The notes under the pieces were generated by a model. It was not told the DNA's origin and did not search any database. It saw only the letters and a list, made by a program, of their open reading frames with translations. Below are positions 22,201 to 37,200 of a DNA stretch of 64,000 nt, in pieces. A program made the position numbers and the translations under genes. The first letter of the stretch is position 1. Every line of letters begins with the position of its first letter. Location: NCBI GenBank assembly GCA_943736015.1, contig OX031062.1, positions 3,392,501 through 3,456,500 on the forward strand. Direction: 5' to 3'. The stretch comes from Tridacna crocea (taxonomy: Eukaryota; Mollusca; Bivalvia; Cardiida; Cardiidae).

Positions 22201-25200
22201 GGAAAGTAGTGAAGTAAAATGTTTTTTAGCACATGTATGTAAGTCATCCTGTCGCAAAAAAGGCTTAATGTATCTCCGTGATGCATGATACCTGTCGAGC
22301 ATCAAGACGTCCCACCTTTTAGAAAATTATTAGTTTTGTTACGGAGGAGAGTGCAATGTGCAGGGCGAAAGCCATGCAAATTTTAGCCTGCTACTTTTAG
22401 TTACTCAGTGTATTAACTCATCAGACAACACCTATGTTTAAAGTCAGCTCCGAGATGAATCTATTCATTTTATTTACTCAACTATAGGGCTCGTTTTCAG
22501 GCCTTTAAAAGATTCAAGAATTGGTTTCCACTTGAGCTGTGCGGGCTGATTGATGCATGTAATGAATGATTTTGCTTTCATTACATCCCCTAAGATTTTG
22601 TTTCGAAGAACGGTGCAAGATTTCAAGTCATTTAAAGTTATGTCCGATTCTCTATTCTGTCACTGTACCACACCATCACAGAGGACGTCGGGTTTAACCC
22701 TGTACCACACAATGACGACTTTTAACGCCCCTGAAAGAGAGGGCTTTTGAAAACATTGTAGGAAAAGGAGAACTGGTGGTAACCAGCATTTCCTCCTTTT
22801 CCCACAATGTTTCTACCATCAAAGAATAATAATTTCATATGAGCCACATTGAAACTGTTATCAGCAAATGCCTTTCACTCGGACAGGTCTAAAATCTTGT
22901 CATGTGGTAAAAGGTTAACAAGCATCTGTAAGTTATGTAACAGCCTCCGCTGAGACACCTCCAACAGTTTGGCATGTTTATCTAACTTGCACTTATCAAA
23001 TGGAGTGCAACACGCGAAAAGGTGCATTCGGACATTTGCGTAAAGTGTCGTCCCGGATTAGCCTGCGCAGTCCGCGCAGGCTAATCCGAGACGACACTTT
23101 ACGACTACATTAGATTTTGTGCAACAGTAGACTTGCGTTAAACAGAAAATCACATAAAATCGGAAAGTGTCGTTTCGGATTAGCCAGTGCGGACTGCAAA
23201 ACCCTGATGCGAGACGACACTTTACGCAAATTTCCGAATGATCCTTTTCGCGTGTTGCAAGCCAAATGGGGATAATAATGCGAACCATTACATTTAAGCC
23301 TCAGCAAAGCCAAACAATTGGTATTTTTTACTGTTTATTACTCGAAAAGATAACGAATTACCCACAACACATTTATAAATATTAAAAGATCGGAGTAAAC
23401 CCGAATATGCCAGTTACTGCATTGGATGACATGATATACGCGAGCCAAAATGCATGGAGAAGCCCATCGATTTCAGGGTCGCCATTGATCAAAATAACCT
23501 TCGGTATCGTTCATGTTATATTCGAACTCTAGAGGTCTTCGAGAACGTCACCTGATAACATTGCATCTCATTAGTGCTCATTAACTAGTGCTAGGCTGTA
23601 GTTATACAGGACTACTGTTTACATTTCCAATATAATGCAAGATTGCTCATTCTGAACCTGTTTTCTTATTTCGATGTAGGAAACTCTACCTGTAGTGATG
23701 ATAAACAAATAAGTGACCTGCCTTCGTTATTTCCGTTTACAGTGTAGATGAACATGGTTTTTGAGGCCTAGTTGGGGACAAAATGATCAAGTGAATGAAA
23801 GTTTTATTTCGACACACTGAATTATCACATGTTGTTTAAGTCACCATTAAGTCACTGCAGAGATTTACAAAGAAAAGACGGCTAGCCCTAATCGTTGGAG
23901 ATCATCGATGTAAACAAACAGATAATTCGGCATGGTAGGATCTGTTTTGGTTTCAAAATTCTTTTTTCTGCCTATTGACTAGAACTTTTACGACTGTACT
24001 TTTACATATCGTTAAATTCATAAAAGTTGCCATATTTTCATATGGTACGAATGAAATTTTACATTTATTTTATAAATAGGCCATTTTGCATATAGACGTT
24101 ACTGAGACTAAATTTTCTTTTATAAACATCTATGGAAAATTTACTTGATAAAAAAATGAAAAGCATTCAATTAAACTAGAGAGGTTAAGAAAATAGAATC
24201 CAACAATTTACGGATTCGTGAACAGAATGCATCTTATGTGCTCATTGGACTTGATCTACACTTTTGCACAAGGTGCAATTAACCATGCTTAGCGGCCAAA
24301 AGGTTATTTTTTTGTCAAGCGTGCTTACCTTGCTTGGTGGGGGAAGAGTGTTTCCATCAGCATCAGTCTTTGGAGGTCTTGGTCCTTTAACCTGTTCAAA
24401 GTATAGCGAAATTAGTTTTACCTATCTGGGAAGTCAATCCTTATCCTGGTAAATAAGTAAAATGAAACATTCAAACCGATAGTATGAACCAAATATCATA
24501 ACTTTTCAAAGGTATGGGGGAGTATCTGCTTAACGGACAGTGTAAAGCCAAGATCAGGTTGCACGTTTTGTGCAGTCTGCCCTTCATCCACGATGTCCGC
24601 AAAAGGTCCTTGAGTCATGCTAAGTAGTCTAAAAAGTAGGTTAAAAAAAATGGCATATTTTGTTGTAAGGTATTTTGTCAGATTTGATTTTTAGAAATGA
24701 AAATATTGCACAACGTTTAATTTTTATCATATATTTCAATGTAATGTGCCTGTCTCTCTCTCTCTCTCTCTCTCACTATCTGTGTATGTCACACACACCT
24801 ACACACATAACCGTCTTTTTCAACTGGCTCAGCCTTGGGTAAAAATCTTTTACTCAAATAAGAAAATAGATATTTACCCTTTTGCTGGCTTCTGTTGGTT
24901 TTGGTCCTTTTTTCTGAAAAGAGAAAAAAGAGTTTACCGCCCAGCCAGTATAAGTGGTTATTTCTATGGAACAGTTGCCCATGCTAGAAAATCATTTTAG
25001 CTAGTTCACAAATGGGCTTTGGGTGAAAACCAGTTTTGATAAGAGATCTTTATTGTTTCTTCCCTTGACTGGCTACTGTACACAGCTTCTGCTGTACGAC
25101 TGAATAGCCACCAAAAGTTTCTTCCCTTGACTGGCTGCTGTAGACAGTTATAACTGTGCGACTGAAGCTGTCTTTAATAGCCACCACAGGAGAAAGAAGG

Positions 25201-28200
25201 ACATTACCTCTTTTGGCAAGAAAAAATGCGTAAATCCTATACCAAGTTTACTGTATGAGACCTTGAGAAAAAAAAAAACGACTAAAAAACGTACTGCAAA
25301 AATAAAGAATGCACCTAAACTTTTCCCTTTTTTTCCAAAATATCTCTCTTTTCATACGCATAGGTCTGTCATTCACACTTAGCCGTCAGTCGATGGCAAA
25401 TTCTTTTACTTTGAACAAATCTAAGGCTTACTGTCTGGTGAGGAGTTATGTCTTGTTATCTTATTTTTCACCAAACTATCCACTGTTTTTTGTAATCTTC
25501 AGGAATAAGGTTTTGAAAACACTATTGCGAAGGGAAAAAAGGACAAACTAGATCAACTGGTAACCCAACATCATTCCAAGTATGAACGACCATGGAGAAG
25601 ACGGCTTTTAAAACCTTTTAGAAATCGGAGAAAATGATTAACTCATTACCAAACGACAATATTATAGACTTGGCCAAATTGAAAGTATATGCAGATGACA
25701 AAATAAAAGTGATAGAAAATTTGAAATTTGTTTTGTGAAGGGTAGAAAACATTGAGGGAAAAGCAGACAATGCTGATTTCCAGCATTTTCTCCTTTTCCC
25801 ACAATGTTTTCTGAAGGCTTCTTTCTCTGGGGGGGTCAAAAGTAGGGATTGTGTGGTAATGGGTTAAAGACAGAAATCATATTTTGAGCTGAATTATACT
25901 TCTTGTCTGCAAATACTTCCAATTTGGCTGAGTCCAAAGTTTTGTCGTTTGGTATAAAGGTAAGCACTGTAATCACGTTACATTTATCACACTGCTTCTT
26001 CAAAAGCCGTCTCCCTTGATGTCAGTAAAACATTAGAGGATATTTGATTTTTGTGGGTGAAAGATAGAAATTTATTTCATCTTGTGAACATCATCGGTAA
26101 TATTTATAAGAGTCGCACATCTTTCATTAGAAATAGAATTTTTTTATTTATTTCATACATCTATCGCCATTTTGTGTTGGGACTTTCATGAAAATTCAGT
26201 ACCATTGTTTTCGGTAATTCCCCACGGTGTACCTCCCTAAACATAAGGCAGTGTACTATTACGTAAAGCACGTAGGGTAAGTGTATGTAAATTACGTCCT
26301 TTAAAGGTAAACATTCAAAACGCATTGCACGATTACGTAAAGCATGATAAATGTAGGTTTATGTGTGTAAATTAGGTCATATTTCAGTGTAATTGAATGA
26401 CACGCAATGTTTGCCGAAATAACTAGAGAACTATCTCTGATTGAAATGTTACAAAACAATTAATGATAAATTTCACTGGTCGTAGTCATGAATTATCAAA
26501 TCCTGTAATGCACAATTCTTTTGCGAGAAAAATAATGAAAAGGTTAAAAAACTTACGAGCATCTTAGCCAATTCTCTGCACACATCTTCAAGATCATCTT
26601 CATCCAAGTCATCGTCTCTCTTCTCGTCATCAGCCAAAGCTTCACAGAGAGCGATCAGTTCTTCTACTTCTTCTTTTGTTGGCATATCATCCTAGAAAGT
26701 AGTGAATTATATGATTTTTTAAGCACTTGTATGAGAGTCATCCTGTCGCAAAAAGGTTTTAATGCATCTCTGAGATGCATGATATGTAGCGAGTATTAAG
26801 ACGTCCCACCTTTTTGAAGGTTGTTAGTTTATTACGGGGTATATAGTGCAATGTGCAGGGCGAAAGCCATGAAAATTTACGCCTGCTACTCAAACGTACT
26901 CGATCCATTACATCAGAAAACACCTATGTTTAACGTCAGCTCCGAGATAAATCTATTCATCTTACTTAGTCAACTGTGGGGCTCGATCTCACGCCCTTAA
27001 AAGACCTAAGGCTTGGTTTTTACCAGAGCTATGCGGGCTGGTCGATGCATGTTATGATTGATTCTGCTCTCAGTTATCGTGGCTATCGGTGGCTCAAATG
27101 GACAGCACTCTCTGAGATTTTGTTACGAAGGATAAAACAAGATTTCAAGTCATTTAAAGTTATGCCTAATTCTCTATTCTGTCGGTATACAGCACCATCA
27201 CACGGGACACAGTTTTAAGAAGCATCCGAAAGTTGTGTAACACCCTCCGCTGATTTACCTACACAGATACCTTCAACAGTTTGGCATGTTTATCTAATTA
27301 GCATTTATCAAATGGGGATAATAATGCAAACCATTACATTGAAGCTTTTGTAAAGCCAAAGAATAGGTATTTTTTACTATTTATAACTCGAGAATTTAAC
27401 GGATGACCCATCCAAACACACATATATTTAAGATTGAAGAAAGTCCACACGTGTCAGTTACTGCATCTTCTGTGCTCGTTGAGCTTGATCTACACTTTTG
27501 CACGATGTGCAATGAACCATGCTTAGCAGCCAAATGGTTAATTGTTTGGTAAGTGTGCTTACCTTGCTTGGTGGGGGAAGAGTGTTTCCATCAGCATCAG
27601 TCTTTGGAGGTCTTGGTCCTTTACCCTGTTCAAAGAAAAGTATAGCGAAATTAGTTATATCTATCTGGGAAGTCAATCCTTATCCTGCTAAATAAGTAAA
27701 ATGAAACTTTCAAGCCGATAGTATGAACCAAATACCATAACTTTTCAAAGGTATAGGGGAGTATCTGCTTATCGGACAGTGTAGAGGCAAAATCAGGCTG
27801 CACGTTCTGTGCAGTCTGCCCTTCATCCACGATGTCCGTAAAAGGTTCTTGAGTTGTCTAAGGGTAAAAAAATAAAAATAATGGCATATTTTGTTAAACG
27901 TACTTTATCAGATTTTATTTTTTATGTATGAAAATATTGCATAACTGATTTTTCATCATATATTTAAATGTAAAGTAAGTCTCACTCGCCATCTCTCTCT
28001 CTCTCTCTCTCACCCCGTCTTTCTCAACTAACTCAGTATGTGGGTGAAAAATCATTTACTTAAATAGGAAATAGATATTTACCCTTTTGCTGGCTTCTGT
28101 TGGTTTTGGTCCTTTTTTCTGAAGAGGGAGAAAAAAATTACATCCACACCAATATAAGTGATCAATTTTATGGAAAAGTCATCCATCCTAGCAAATCATT

Positions 28201-31200
28201 TTACCTAGTTCACAAATTTTGGCTTTCGATGACAACCAGTTTTCATAAGAGGTCTTTATTGTTTCTTCCCTTGACTGACTGCTGTACACAGCTTCTGCTG
28301 TACGACTGAAATTGTCTATAATAACCTCCAAAGGTGTTAAAAGGACGTGACTTCTTTCGGCAAGTAAATCTGTAATCCTTAACCAAGTTTACTGTTTGAG
28401 ATCTTGGAAAAAAACGACTTAAAAACGTACTGCAAAAGAGAAAATGCATCTAACATTCTCTGTTTTTTCCACAATATTATCTATCTTTACAAACCCATCT
28501 GTCAATCACATTTAGCAGTCAATCGTTGTCAAATTCTTTAATTTTGAATAAATCTAAAGTTCATTGTCTGGTGAGGCGTTTTATTTTGTTAACATTTTTT
28601 TCCAAATTATCCACTGTTTTTGTTATCTTGAGGAATAAGGTTTTGAAAACACTGTTGCAAAGGGAAAAACTAAAACAAATGTTAACCCAACATCATCCCA
28701 GTTTGAACGACCAGGAGGAAGACGGTTTTTAAAAAAGTCATGGAAATCGAACAAAATGCTTGTCGCAAGTTTTCTATCCCATCAAAAACAGAAGTAATAT
28801 TTTCAGCTTAATTTTACTTCTAGTCTGCAAGTGCTTCCTGTTTAGTCGAGTCCATAGTTTTGTCGTTTGGTATAAAGGTATACGTAGGCACTGTAATCGC
28901 GTTACATTAATCACAGTGCTTTTTTAAAAGCCGTCTTCTTTGATGTCGGTAAAACATTAAATAGAGGATATTTGATTTTTATAGGTGAGAGATAGAGGTT
29001 TATTTCATGTAGTGAAAATCATCGGTAATATTTACACGGGTCGCACATCTTTTACTGAAAGAACAAATATTCTTTTTATATCATACATCCATCCCTTTTT
29101 CTGTTGAAACTTTCAAAAAAAAAATTCAGTACCGTTGTTTTCGGTAATTCCTCATGGTGTACCTTCCTAAACATAACAACGCATTGCACTATTACATAAA
29201 GCATGATAAATGTAGGTATGTGTGTGTAAATTACATCATATTTCAGTCTAGTTTAATGACAAGCACTGTTTGCTTTGGTAACTAGTACAACTATCTCTGA
29301 TTGAAGGGTTACAAAACTATTAATGATTAATTTCACTGGTCGTAGTCATTAATTATAAAATATCATAATTCACTATTTTTTGGGGAGTAAAATAACGAAA
29401 CAACATGAAATAACGCTATGTAGAGGCTTAAGAGTAAATAGTTTAAAAACTTACGAGCATTTTAGCCAGTTCTCTGCACACATCTTCAAGATCATCTTCA
29501 TCCAAGTCATCGTCTCTCTTCTCGTCATCAGCCAAAGTTTCACAGAGAGCGATCAGTTCTTCTACTTCGTCTTTTGTTGGCATATCATCCTGGAAAGAAG
29601 CGAAGTAATATGATTTTTCTTCATCACATGTTTGTGGGTCATCCTGTCGCAAAAAGGGCTAAATGCATCTCTGTGATGCATGATACCTGGCGAACATCAT
29701 GACGCGCACCCTTTTGAAGGTTGTAAGTTTTATTGCGGCGGATAGTGCAATGTGCAGGGCGAAAGCCATGCAATTTTATGCCTGCTACTTAATCGGTGTA
29801 TTACAACATCAGACAACAACTTTGTTTAACGTCAGCTCCGAGATAAATCTATTTATTTAACATAATCAACTACGGGGCTCGATCTCACGCCCTTAAAAGA
29901 GCTAAGGCTTGGTTTCCACTTGAGCTTTGCGGGCTGGTCGATGCATGTAATGATTGATTTTGCATTCAGTTGTAATGCCCATCAGTGGCTCAAATGGTCA
30001 GCATTCCCTGAGGTTTTGTTACGAAGGATGGTGCTAGATTCAAGTCATTTAAAGCTATGCTTGATTTTCTATTCTGTCGGTATACAGCACCGTAACTCGG
30101 GACGTCAGTTTTAAGAAGCACACGGAAGTTGTGTTACAGCCTCCGCTTAGAAACTTACATAAGTACCTCAAGCAGTTTGGCATGTCTATCTAATTTGCAA
30201 TTATTAAATAGGGATAATTATGCGAATCATTACATTAAAGCCTCCAATAAAGCCAATAAATTACGGAATCCTGTTTCCGCCATCCACTTTTCGACCTACG
30301 AGGAACTCGAAAAGTAGAAATTAGGCACACTAACTTCCACTTTTCTAGCAAAAAAGTTACCTCGAAAAGTCGAAAAGTTGAAGTTTTTGACCTGACAATT
30401 GTCATAAAACTTTCCACTTTTCGACCTCACGTTTGTCTAGAAAAGTAGAAATTAGGAAGCACTAACTTCCACTTTTCGCCTTAAAATGCTAGGTCGAAAA
30501 GTAGAAAAGTGGAAGTTTTTCAGATGACAATTGTCAATAAAACTTCCACTTTTCGACCTAGAAAAGACAAAGTCGAAAAGTCGAAAAGTAGAAGTTAGTG
30601 TTAAAACTTCTACTTTTCTAGTTAGGACTGATTATCACGGGATGTTTGTTTATCAGCACCGAATAATGTTGGAGCCGGTGTAGGGGTAAAAATTCCTGTG
30701 TCACCGGTCCTTCGTATTTGGACCCGGTGAAAGTTAAACCTCCACCGAATAAGTATACATGTACACTGTTTAAGTCTGACGTCTATCTTTATCCGATACC
30801 GCCTATGGGCTGAGTTTATAGTTACACAAATCTAGTCAGGAACTGCGCATAAAGCGTGCGCCCAATTTGACATTTTCAAACTACGTTTAACCCATTACGA
30901 GATGACAAAAAATAAAAGACCGTCCAAATTTAAAGAAACTGAAGACGACATTTCAAAGTGTGCATGGAAATCTAAGTGTAATATAGAGTAGACGACATTG
31001 TGAGAGAAATACAGTCAGGCCGCGATACACCGACCGTCGTTATACCGGCAAACTCAGTTAACGACAAAAAAACATTGGGAACAAACCTCACCTAACGTAA
31101 TTTTGACCCGTTTGAACGGCATATTCAAGTACCGACACCGACGGACATTTGTCGGAACAAATCTTAGAAATTTAATGAATTTTGCTTCAGTTTATCGGAA

Positions 31201-34200
31201 TTTTCTCAGCCCGTGTTTTACGGTTGTTGACATGCCGTAATGGGTGTCGTAAAATCCTTTATCCGCAGTTGTCGTAAACAATATAGGTTACACAATAGAC
31301 TCGATTTTTTACACCTTCTGATAAATATTGTCTTTAATGTAAATAAAATGCCTTTGGCAGGTTTTTCACACTTAAATTTAACTATGTATCGGTGTTGTAT
31401 GTTTAATTGAATTCGGTTGTCTTTATTTGAGATGTTTGAGCAATTTGAGAAGTTTGAGAACTGTCCTAAATAAATGCGAGAAACAATTTTCTTCGTCATT
31501 TTTATTATCATTACCAAAATGCACATGTTAATAAATATTTATTTTCAATTGTGTTTTTATCGCAAAAATTGCCGACTTGTCCCAATCCGTAACGTAATAC
31601 GTAAACTTCCCAGCTTTTAGCCTGTTCCTGTTTACAACTTTCACTTCCTGTCTAGTCCGTCATTTCTCGTCGACATCCCGAAAAATCTCCTGCTCCATTA
31701 CAACGACTGACTCAGTTACCGACAGGAATTGTGTGGGGACAAAGTATGTCGTTATAACGGGGTTTGACTGTAGTTTGTAAAAAGTTATTTCTCCTTTTCT
31801 AACAATGTTTTCCTAAATAATATTTTGCAAAGGTGTCAAAAACAGGAATCGTGTGGTAATGGGTTAAAATGTGTGACTTGTCAACATCTGGGTCGCTGGT
31901 TCGAATACCGGCTTGGCGTGGGCACCGGGATCCTTCATAATCTTTACAAGGTTAATAAAAATGTCGATGTAGGCCTATCTATGATGCTGATCGGAGTCGA
32001 TTATGGATTTATGTCCTCCGAACTCGATTACGGATTTCTGTCCTCGGAACTCGATATTTTCCCCATTGTTACATTAACATCAATATGACCTCCCTGAATC
32101 TGCCGCGTTGGTATTTCGGTTGAGTAATGTCTAGTAGTGTCATTTCATGATATGCAACCCGTCGCATGAAAAGGGACCATCTCGATCTGATCAGACTGCA
32201 GGAATTGTGCCATGTTGAAACTTTTCGCCTATAGCAGGTTTTCTCAAAGTAAATCCGAGTTGGATAAGATCCCTTAAAAAGTGGTTTAACGGATGATCTT
32301 TCGGCAATCTATCTGCGATTTTCCAGATCGCACAGGTCGCAGCTTAGTTTTTTGACATGTCAAAAATCTAGTTTCGATCTTTTTTTTGGGGGAATGCTTT
32401 CCCTCGACCTTGTGCGACTACAGAAGACCAAGGTGCGTTCAACCGCCGATTAAAATGAAACTTTCAAGCCGATAGTATGAACCAAATACCGTAAGTTTTC
32501 AAATTTATGGGGGAGTATATGCTTATCGGACAGTGTAGAAGCAAGATCAGGCTGCACGTTCTGTGCAGTCTGCCCTTCATCTACGATGTCCGCAAAAGGT
32601 CTTTGAGTTATGCTAAGTAGTCTAAAGTTAAAAAAGAAATAATGGCATATTTTGTTGAGCGGTACTTTGTCAAGATTTGATTTTTTACATATGAAAATAT
32701 TGCATAACTGAATTTTTATCATGTATTTCAATGTAATGTGACTCTCTCTCTCTCTCTCTCTCTCATCCCGTCTTTCTCAACTTGCTCAGTCTGTGGGGGA
32801 AATATTTTACCTAAATAAGAAATAGATAGTTACCCTTTTGCTGGCTTCTGTTGGTTTTGGTCCTTTTTTCTGAAGAGAGAGAGAGAGAAAAAAACGGAGT
32901 TTACAGCCAAGCCAGTATAAGTGCTCACTTCTATGGAACAGTCGCTCATCCTAGCAAATCAGTTTACCTAGTTCACAAATTTGGACTTTGAGTGAAAACC
33001 AGTTTTCATAAGAGGTCTTTCTTGTTTCTTCCATCGACTGGCTGCTGTAGACAGCCTCTGCTGAACGACTGAAGTTGCCCTTAATAGCCACTAAGGGTAA
33101 TAGAAGGACATGACCTCTTTTGGCAAGTAAATGTGTAATCCTTTACCAAGTTTATTATATGATATCTTGAAAAAATACGAATTAAGAACGTACTGCAAAA
33201 AGAGAAATTGCACCTAACGTTTTCTTTTTTTTTTCCACAATATTATCTATCTTTCAGACGCATCTGTCGAGGTTTTGAAAACACTGATGCAAAACGAAAA
33301 ATTAAAATAATTGGTAACCGCTAATCATCCCCAGTTTGAATAAACGTGAAGAAGACGACTTTTAAAACCATTGTTGAAATAGAAGAAAATGCTGGTCACA
33401 AGTTTTTTATCCCATCATACACAGAAGTAATATTTTGAGCTTAATTTTACTTCTCGTCTGCAAATGCTCAAAAATTTGATAGAGTACAGAGTTTTGTCGT
33501 TTGGTATAAAGGTAAGCACTGTAATCGCGTTACATTAATCACAGTGCTTCTTAAAAAGCTGTCTTTCTTGATGTCGATAAATCATTTAACAGAGGATATG
33601 TGTGAAAGATAGAAATTTATCTCATCTTGAGAACATCACCGGTAATATTTTCATGATTGTACATCTTTCGTAGAAACATAAATATTCTATTCATTTCATA
33701 CATCTATCCCCTTTTGTATTGGGACTTTCATTAAAATTCAGAACCGTTGTGTTCGGTAATTCCCCGTGGTGTACCTTCCAAAACATGACAAGGCATTGCA
33801 CTATCACGTAAAACACGATAAATGTAAGGTTTATGTGTGTAAATTACGTAATATTTCAGTCTAGTTGAATGAAACGCACTGCTTCCGAGGTAACTAGTGC
33901 AACTGTTTCTGGTTGTATTAATTGTATCAATTGTATTAATGGTAAATTTGACTGGCCGTAGTCATGAATTATCAAATTCTGTAACGCACAATTAATTTAC
34001 GAGACATAATGGAAAAGCAGGGAATAATGCTGTGTATATCTTCATCGTAAAAGGTTACAAAACTTACGAGCATCTTAGCCAATTCTCTGCACACATCTTC
34101 AAGATCATCTTCATCCAAATCATCGTCTCTCTTCTCGTCATCAGCCAAAGCTTCACAGAGAGCGATCAGTTCTTCTACTTCTTCTTTTGTTGGCATATCA

Positions 34201-37200
34201 TCCTAGAAAGTGGTGAAGTTATATGAATTTTTTTCAGCACATGTATGTAAGTCATCCGGTCACAAAAAGGGCTTAATACATCTCCATGATGCATGATACC
34301 TGGCGAGTATCAAGACGCTCATCCTTTTGAAGGTTGTTAGTTTTATTGCGGAGGATAGTGCAATGTGCAGGGCGAAAGCCATGTAAATTTTAGCCTGCTA
34401 CTTTATTGTACTCGGTATAGTACATCAACACCTATGTTTACGTCAGCTCCGAGATAAACTTATTTATTTTACATAATTAACTACGGGGGTCGATATCACA
34501 CCCTTAGAAGAGCTAAGGCTTGGTTTCCACTTGAACTATGCGGACGCGTCGATGCATATTATGATTGATTTTGTTCAGTTATCATGGCTATCGGTGGCTC
34601 AAATGGGCGAAATTCCCCGAGGTTTTGTTTATGATTTATGATGAAAAGTCCGCTAATCGTCAGTGACCATCAATGTAAACAAACAGATAATTCGGCATGG
34701 TAGAATATGTTCTAGTCTCAAAAATCCTTTTTCTGCCATTGACTGGAACTTTTAGGAACTGCACCTTTACATATCGTTAAAGTCATAAAATATGATCTAG
34801 TCTCAAAAATCCTCTTTTTGCCATTGACTGAAACTTTTGAGAATTGCACCTTTACATATCGTTAAAGTCATAAAATTCGTCATATTTACAAAGGCAGAAA
34901 ATTAAACTTAAAAAATTTACTTTTTTCCTACACACAGTCCATTTTGCATTTGGACTTTATTGAAACTTTAAATTCTCTTTAAAGAGCATGTATGAAAAAT
35001 TTACTTGATAAAAAATGAAAGCGTTCAAGTAAACTTGAGAGGTTAAGAAAATAGAATCGAATGATTAAGATTCGTGAACAAACTGCCTCTTCTGTGCTCG
35101 TTGAGCTTGATCTACACTTTTGCGCGATGTGCAATGAACCATGCTTAGTGGCCAAATGGTTATTTTTTGTCAAGTGTGCTTACTTTGCTTGGTGGGGGAA
35201 GAGTGTTTCCATCAGCATCAGTCTTTGGAGGTCTTGGTCCTTTACCCTGTTCAAAGAAAAGTATAGCGAAATTAGTTATATCTATCTGGGAAGTCAATCT
35301 TTATCCTGCTATATAAGTAAAATGAAACTTTCAAGCCGATAGTATGAACTAAATACCAGAACTTTTCAAAGGTATGGGGGAGTATCTGCATATCGGACAG
35401 TGTTGAGGCAAGATCAGACTGCACCTTCTGTGCAATCTGCCCTTCATCTGCGTGTCCGCAAAAGGTTCTTGAGTCACGCTATGTAGCCTAAAGGTTAAAA
35501 TACATTAATGGGTTAAAATTCATTGATGGATTATTTTGTTGTACGGTATTTTATTAGATTTGTTTTTTTCATCATATCTATTTCAATGTGACGGTGACAC
35601 TCTCTGTCTATATCTCTCATCCCGTCTTTCTCAACTGGCTCAGTCTGAGGGGAAAACGTTTCTTTTACTTAAATATGAAAATAGATATTTACCCTTTTGC
35701 TGGCTTCTGTTGGTTTTGGTCCTTTTTCCTGAAGAGAGAAAGAAAAAAATTGCATACACGCCAGTATAAATGGTCAACAGTCACCCTAGCAAATCATTTT
35801 ACGTAGTTCACAAATTTGGACTTTGGGTGATAACCAGTTTCATAAGAGGTCTTTATTGTTTCTTCCCTTGACTGTCTGCTTTAGACAGCATCTGCTGAAC
35901 GACTGAATTTGTCCTTAATAGCCACCAAGGGTGATAAAAGGACATTACCTCTTTTGGCAAGTAAATGTTTAAACCCTTTACCAAGTTTACTGTATGAGAT
36001 CATGAAAGCAAAAGGACTTAAAACGTACTGCAAAAAGAGAAATGCACCTAACGTTTTCTGTGTTTTCCACAATGTTATCTATCTTTACAAACGCATCTGT
36101 CAATCTCACTTAGCAGTCGCGTCAGTCGTTGGCAAATTCTTTTATTTTGAACAAATCGAAGATTTATTGTCTGGTGAGGAGTAAGGTTTAAGTTATCGTT
36201 TTTTACCAAACTATCCACTGTTTTTATGATCTTTAGGGATAAGGTTTTGAAAGCATTGTTGCAAAAAGAAAAACTAAAACAACTGGTAACTCCACATCAT
36301 CCTCAGTTTGAACGAGCATGAAGAAGATGGCTTTTAAAAACATTGTGGAAATCGGAGAAAATGCTGGTCGCAATTTTTCTATCAGATCAAAAACAGAAGT
36401 CATATTTTGAGCTTAATTTTACTTCTCGTCTGTAAATGCTTCCTATTTAGTCGAGTCCAAAGTTTTGTCGTTTGGTATAAAGGTAAGCACTGTAATAGCG
36501 TTACATCAGTCACATTGCTATTTCAAAAGCCCTCTCCCTCGATGTCGGTAGAACATTAAACAGAGGATATTTGATGTTTGTAGAAGTAAGATAGAAATTT
36601 ATTTCATATTGTGAACATCATCGATAATATTTTCACGAGTTGCACATCTTTTATTGAAAACACTCTATATTCTAACTATATCATCCATCCATCCCTTTTT
36701 GTGTTGAAACTTCCAAAAACACTTAGGTATCGTTGTTGTTTTTGGTAATTCCACTGGTGTACCTCCCTAAACATAACAACGCATTGCACTAATAGGTAAA
36801 GCATGATAAAGATAGGGTTTATGTGTGTTAATTACGAGAGATTTTAGTTGAGTTGAAGGACACCCACTATTGGCCCAGGTAACTAGTGCAGCTGTTTCTG
36901 AATGAAGAGTTACGAAAATATTAATGATAAATTTCACAGGTCATAGTCATGAATTATCAAATCTTATAATGCACATTTTTTTTTTTTTTTTTTTTTGCGA
37001 GAAATAATGGAAAAACACGGAATAATGCTCTATATACCTTTTAAAATGGTTAAAGGTTAAAAAACTTACCAGCATTTTAGCCAATTCTCTGCACACGTCT
37101 TCAAGATCATCTTCGTCAAAATCATCGTCTCTCTTCTCGTCATCAGCCAAAGCTTCACAGAGAGCGATCAATTCTTCTACTTCTTCCTTGGTTGGCATAT

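Larger units (their letters stand above)
30258..32450. other. Unrelated DNA replacing a B linker exon
   Basis: Left of 30258 and right of 32450 the sequence follows the other A units (GCGAATCATTACATTAAAGC; AAAATGAAACTTTCAAGCCG). Between them, where a B exon stands in three other units, lie an inverted AAAAGTCGAAAAG array, a split MITE and SINE debris. The exon and about 0.7 kb of intron are lost. Confidence 0.65.

Noticed and set aside
22046..22288. Plus-strand frames opposite the A and D exons
   Set aside because: Shadows of the minus-strand exons; they recur only because the exons are repeated.
31218..31526. 102-codon minus frame
   Set aside because: Inside the non-autonomous pogo-like element; does not resemble a transposase.
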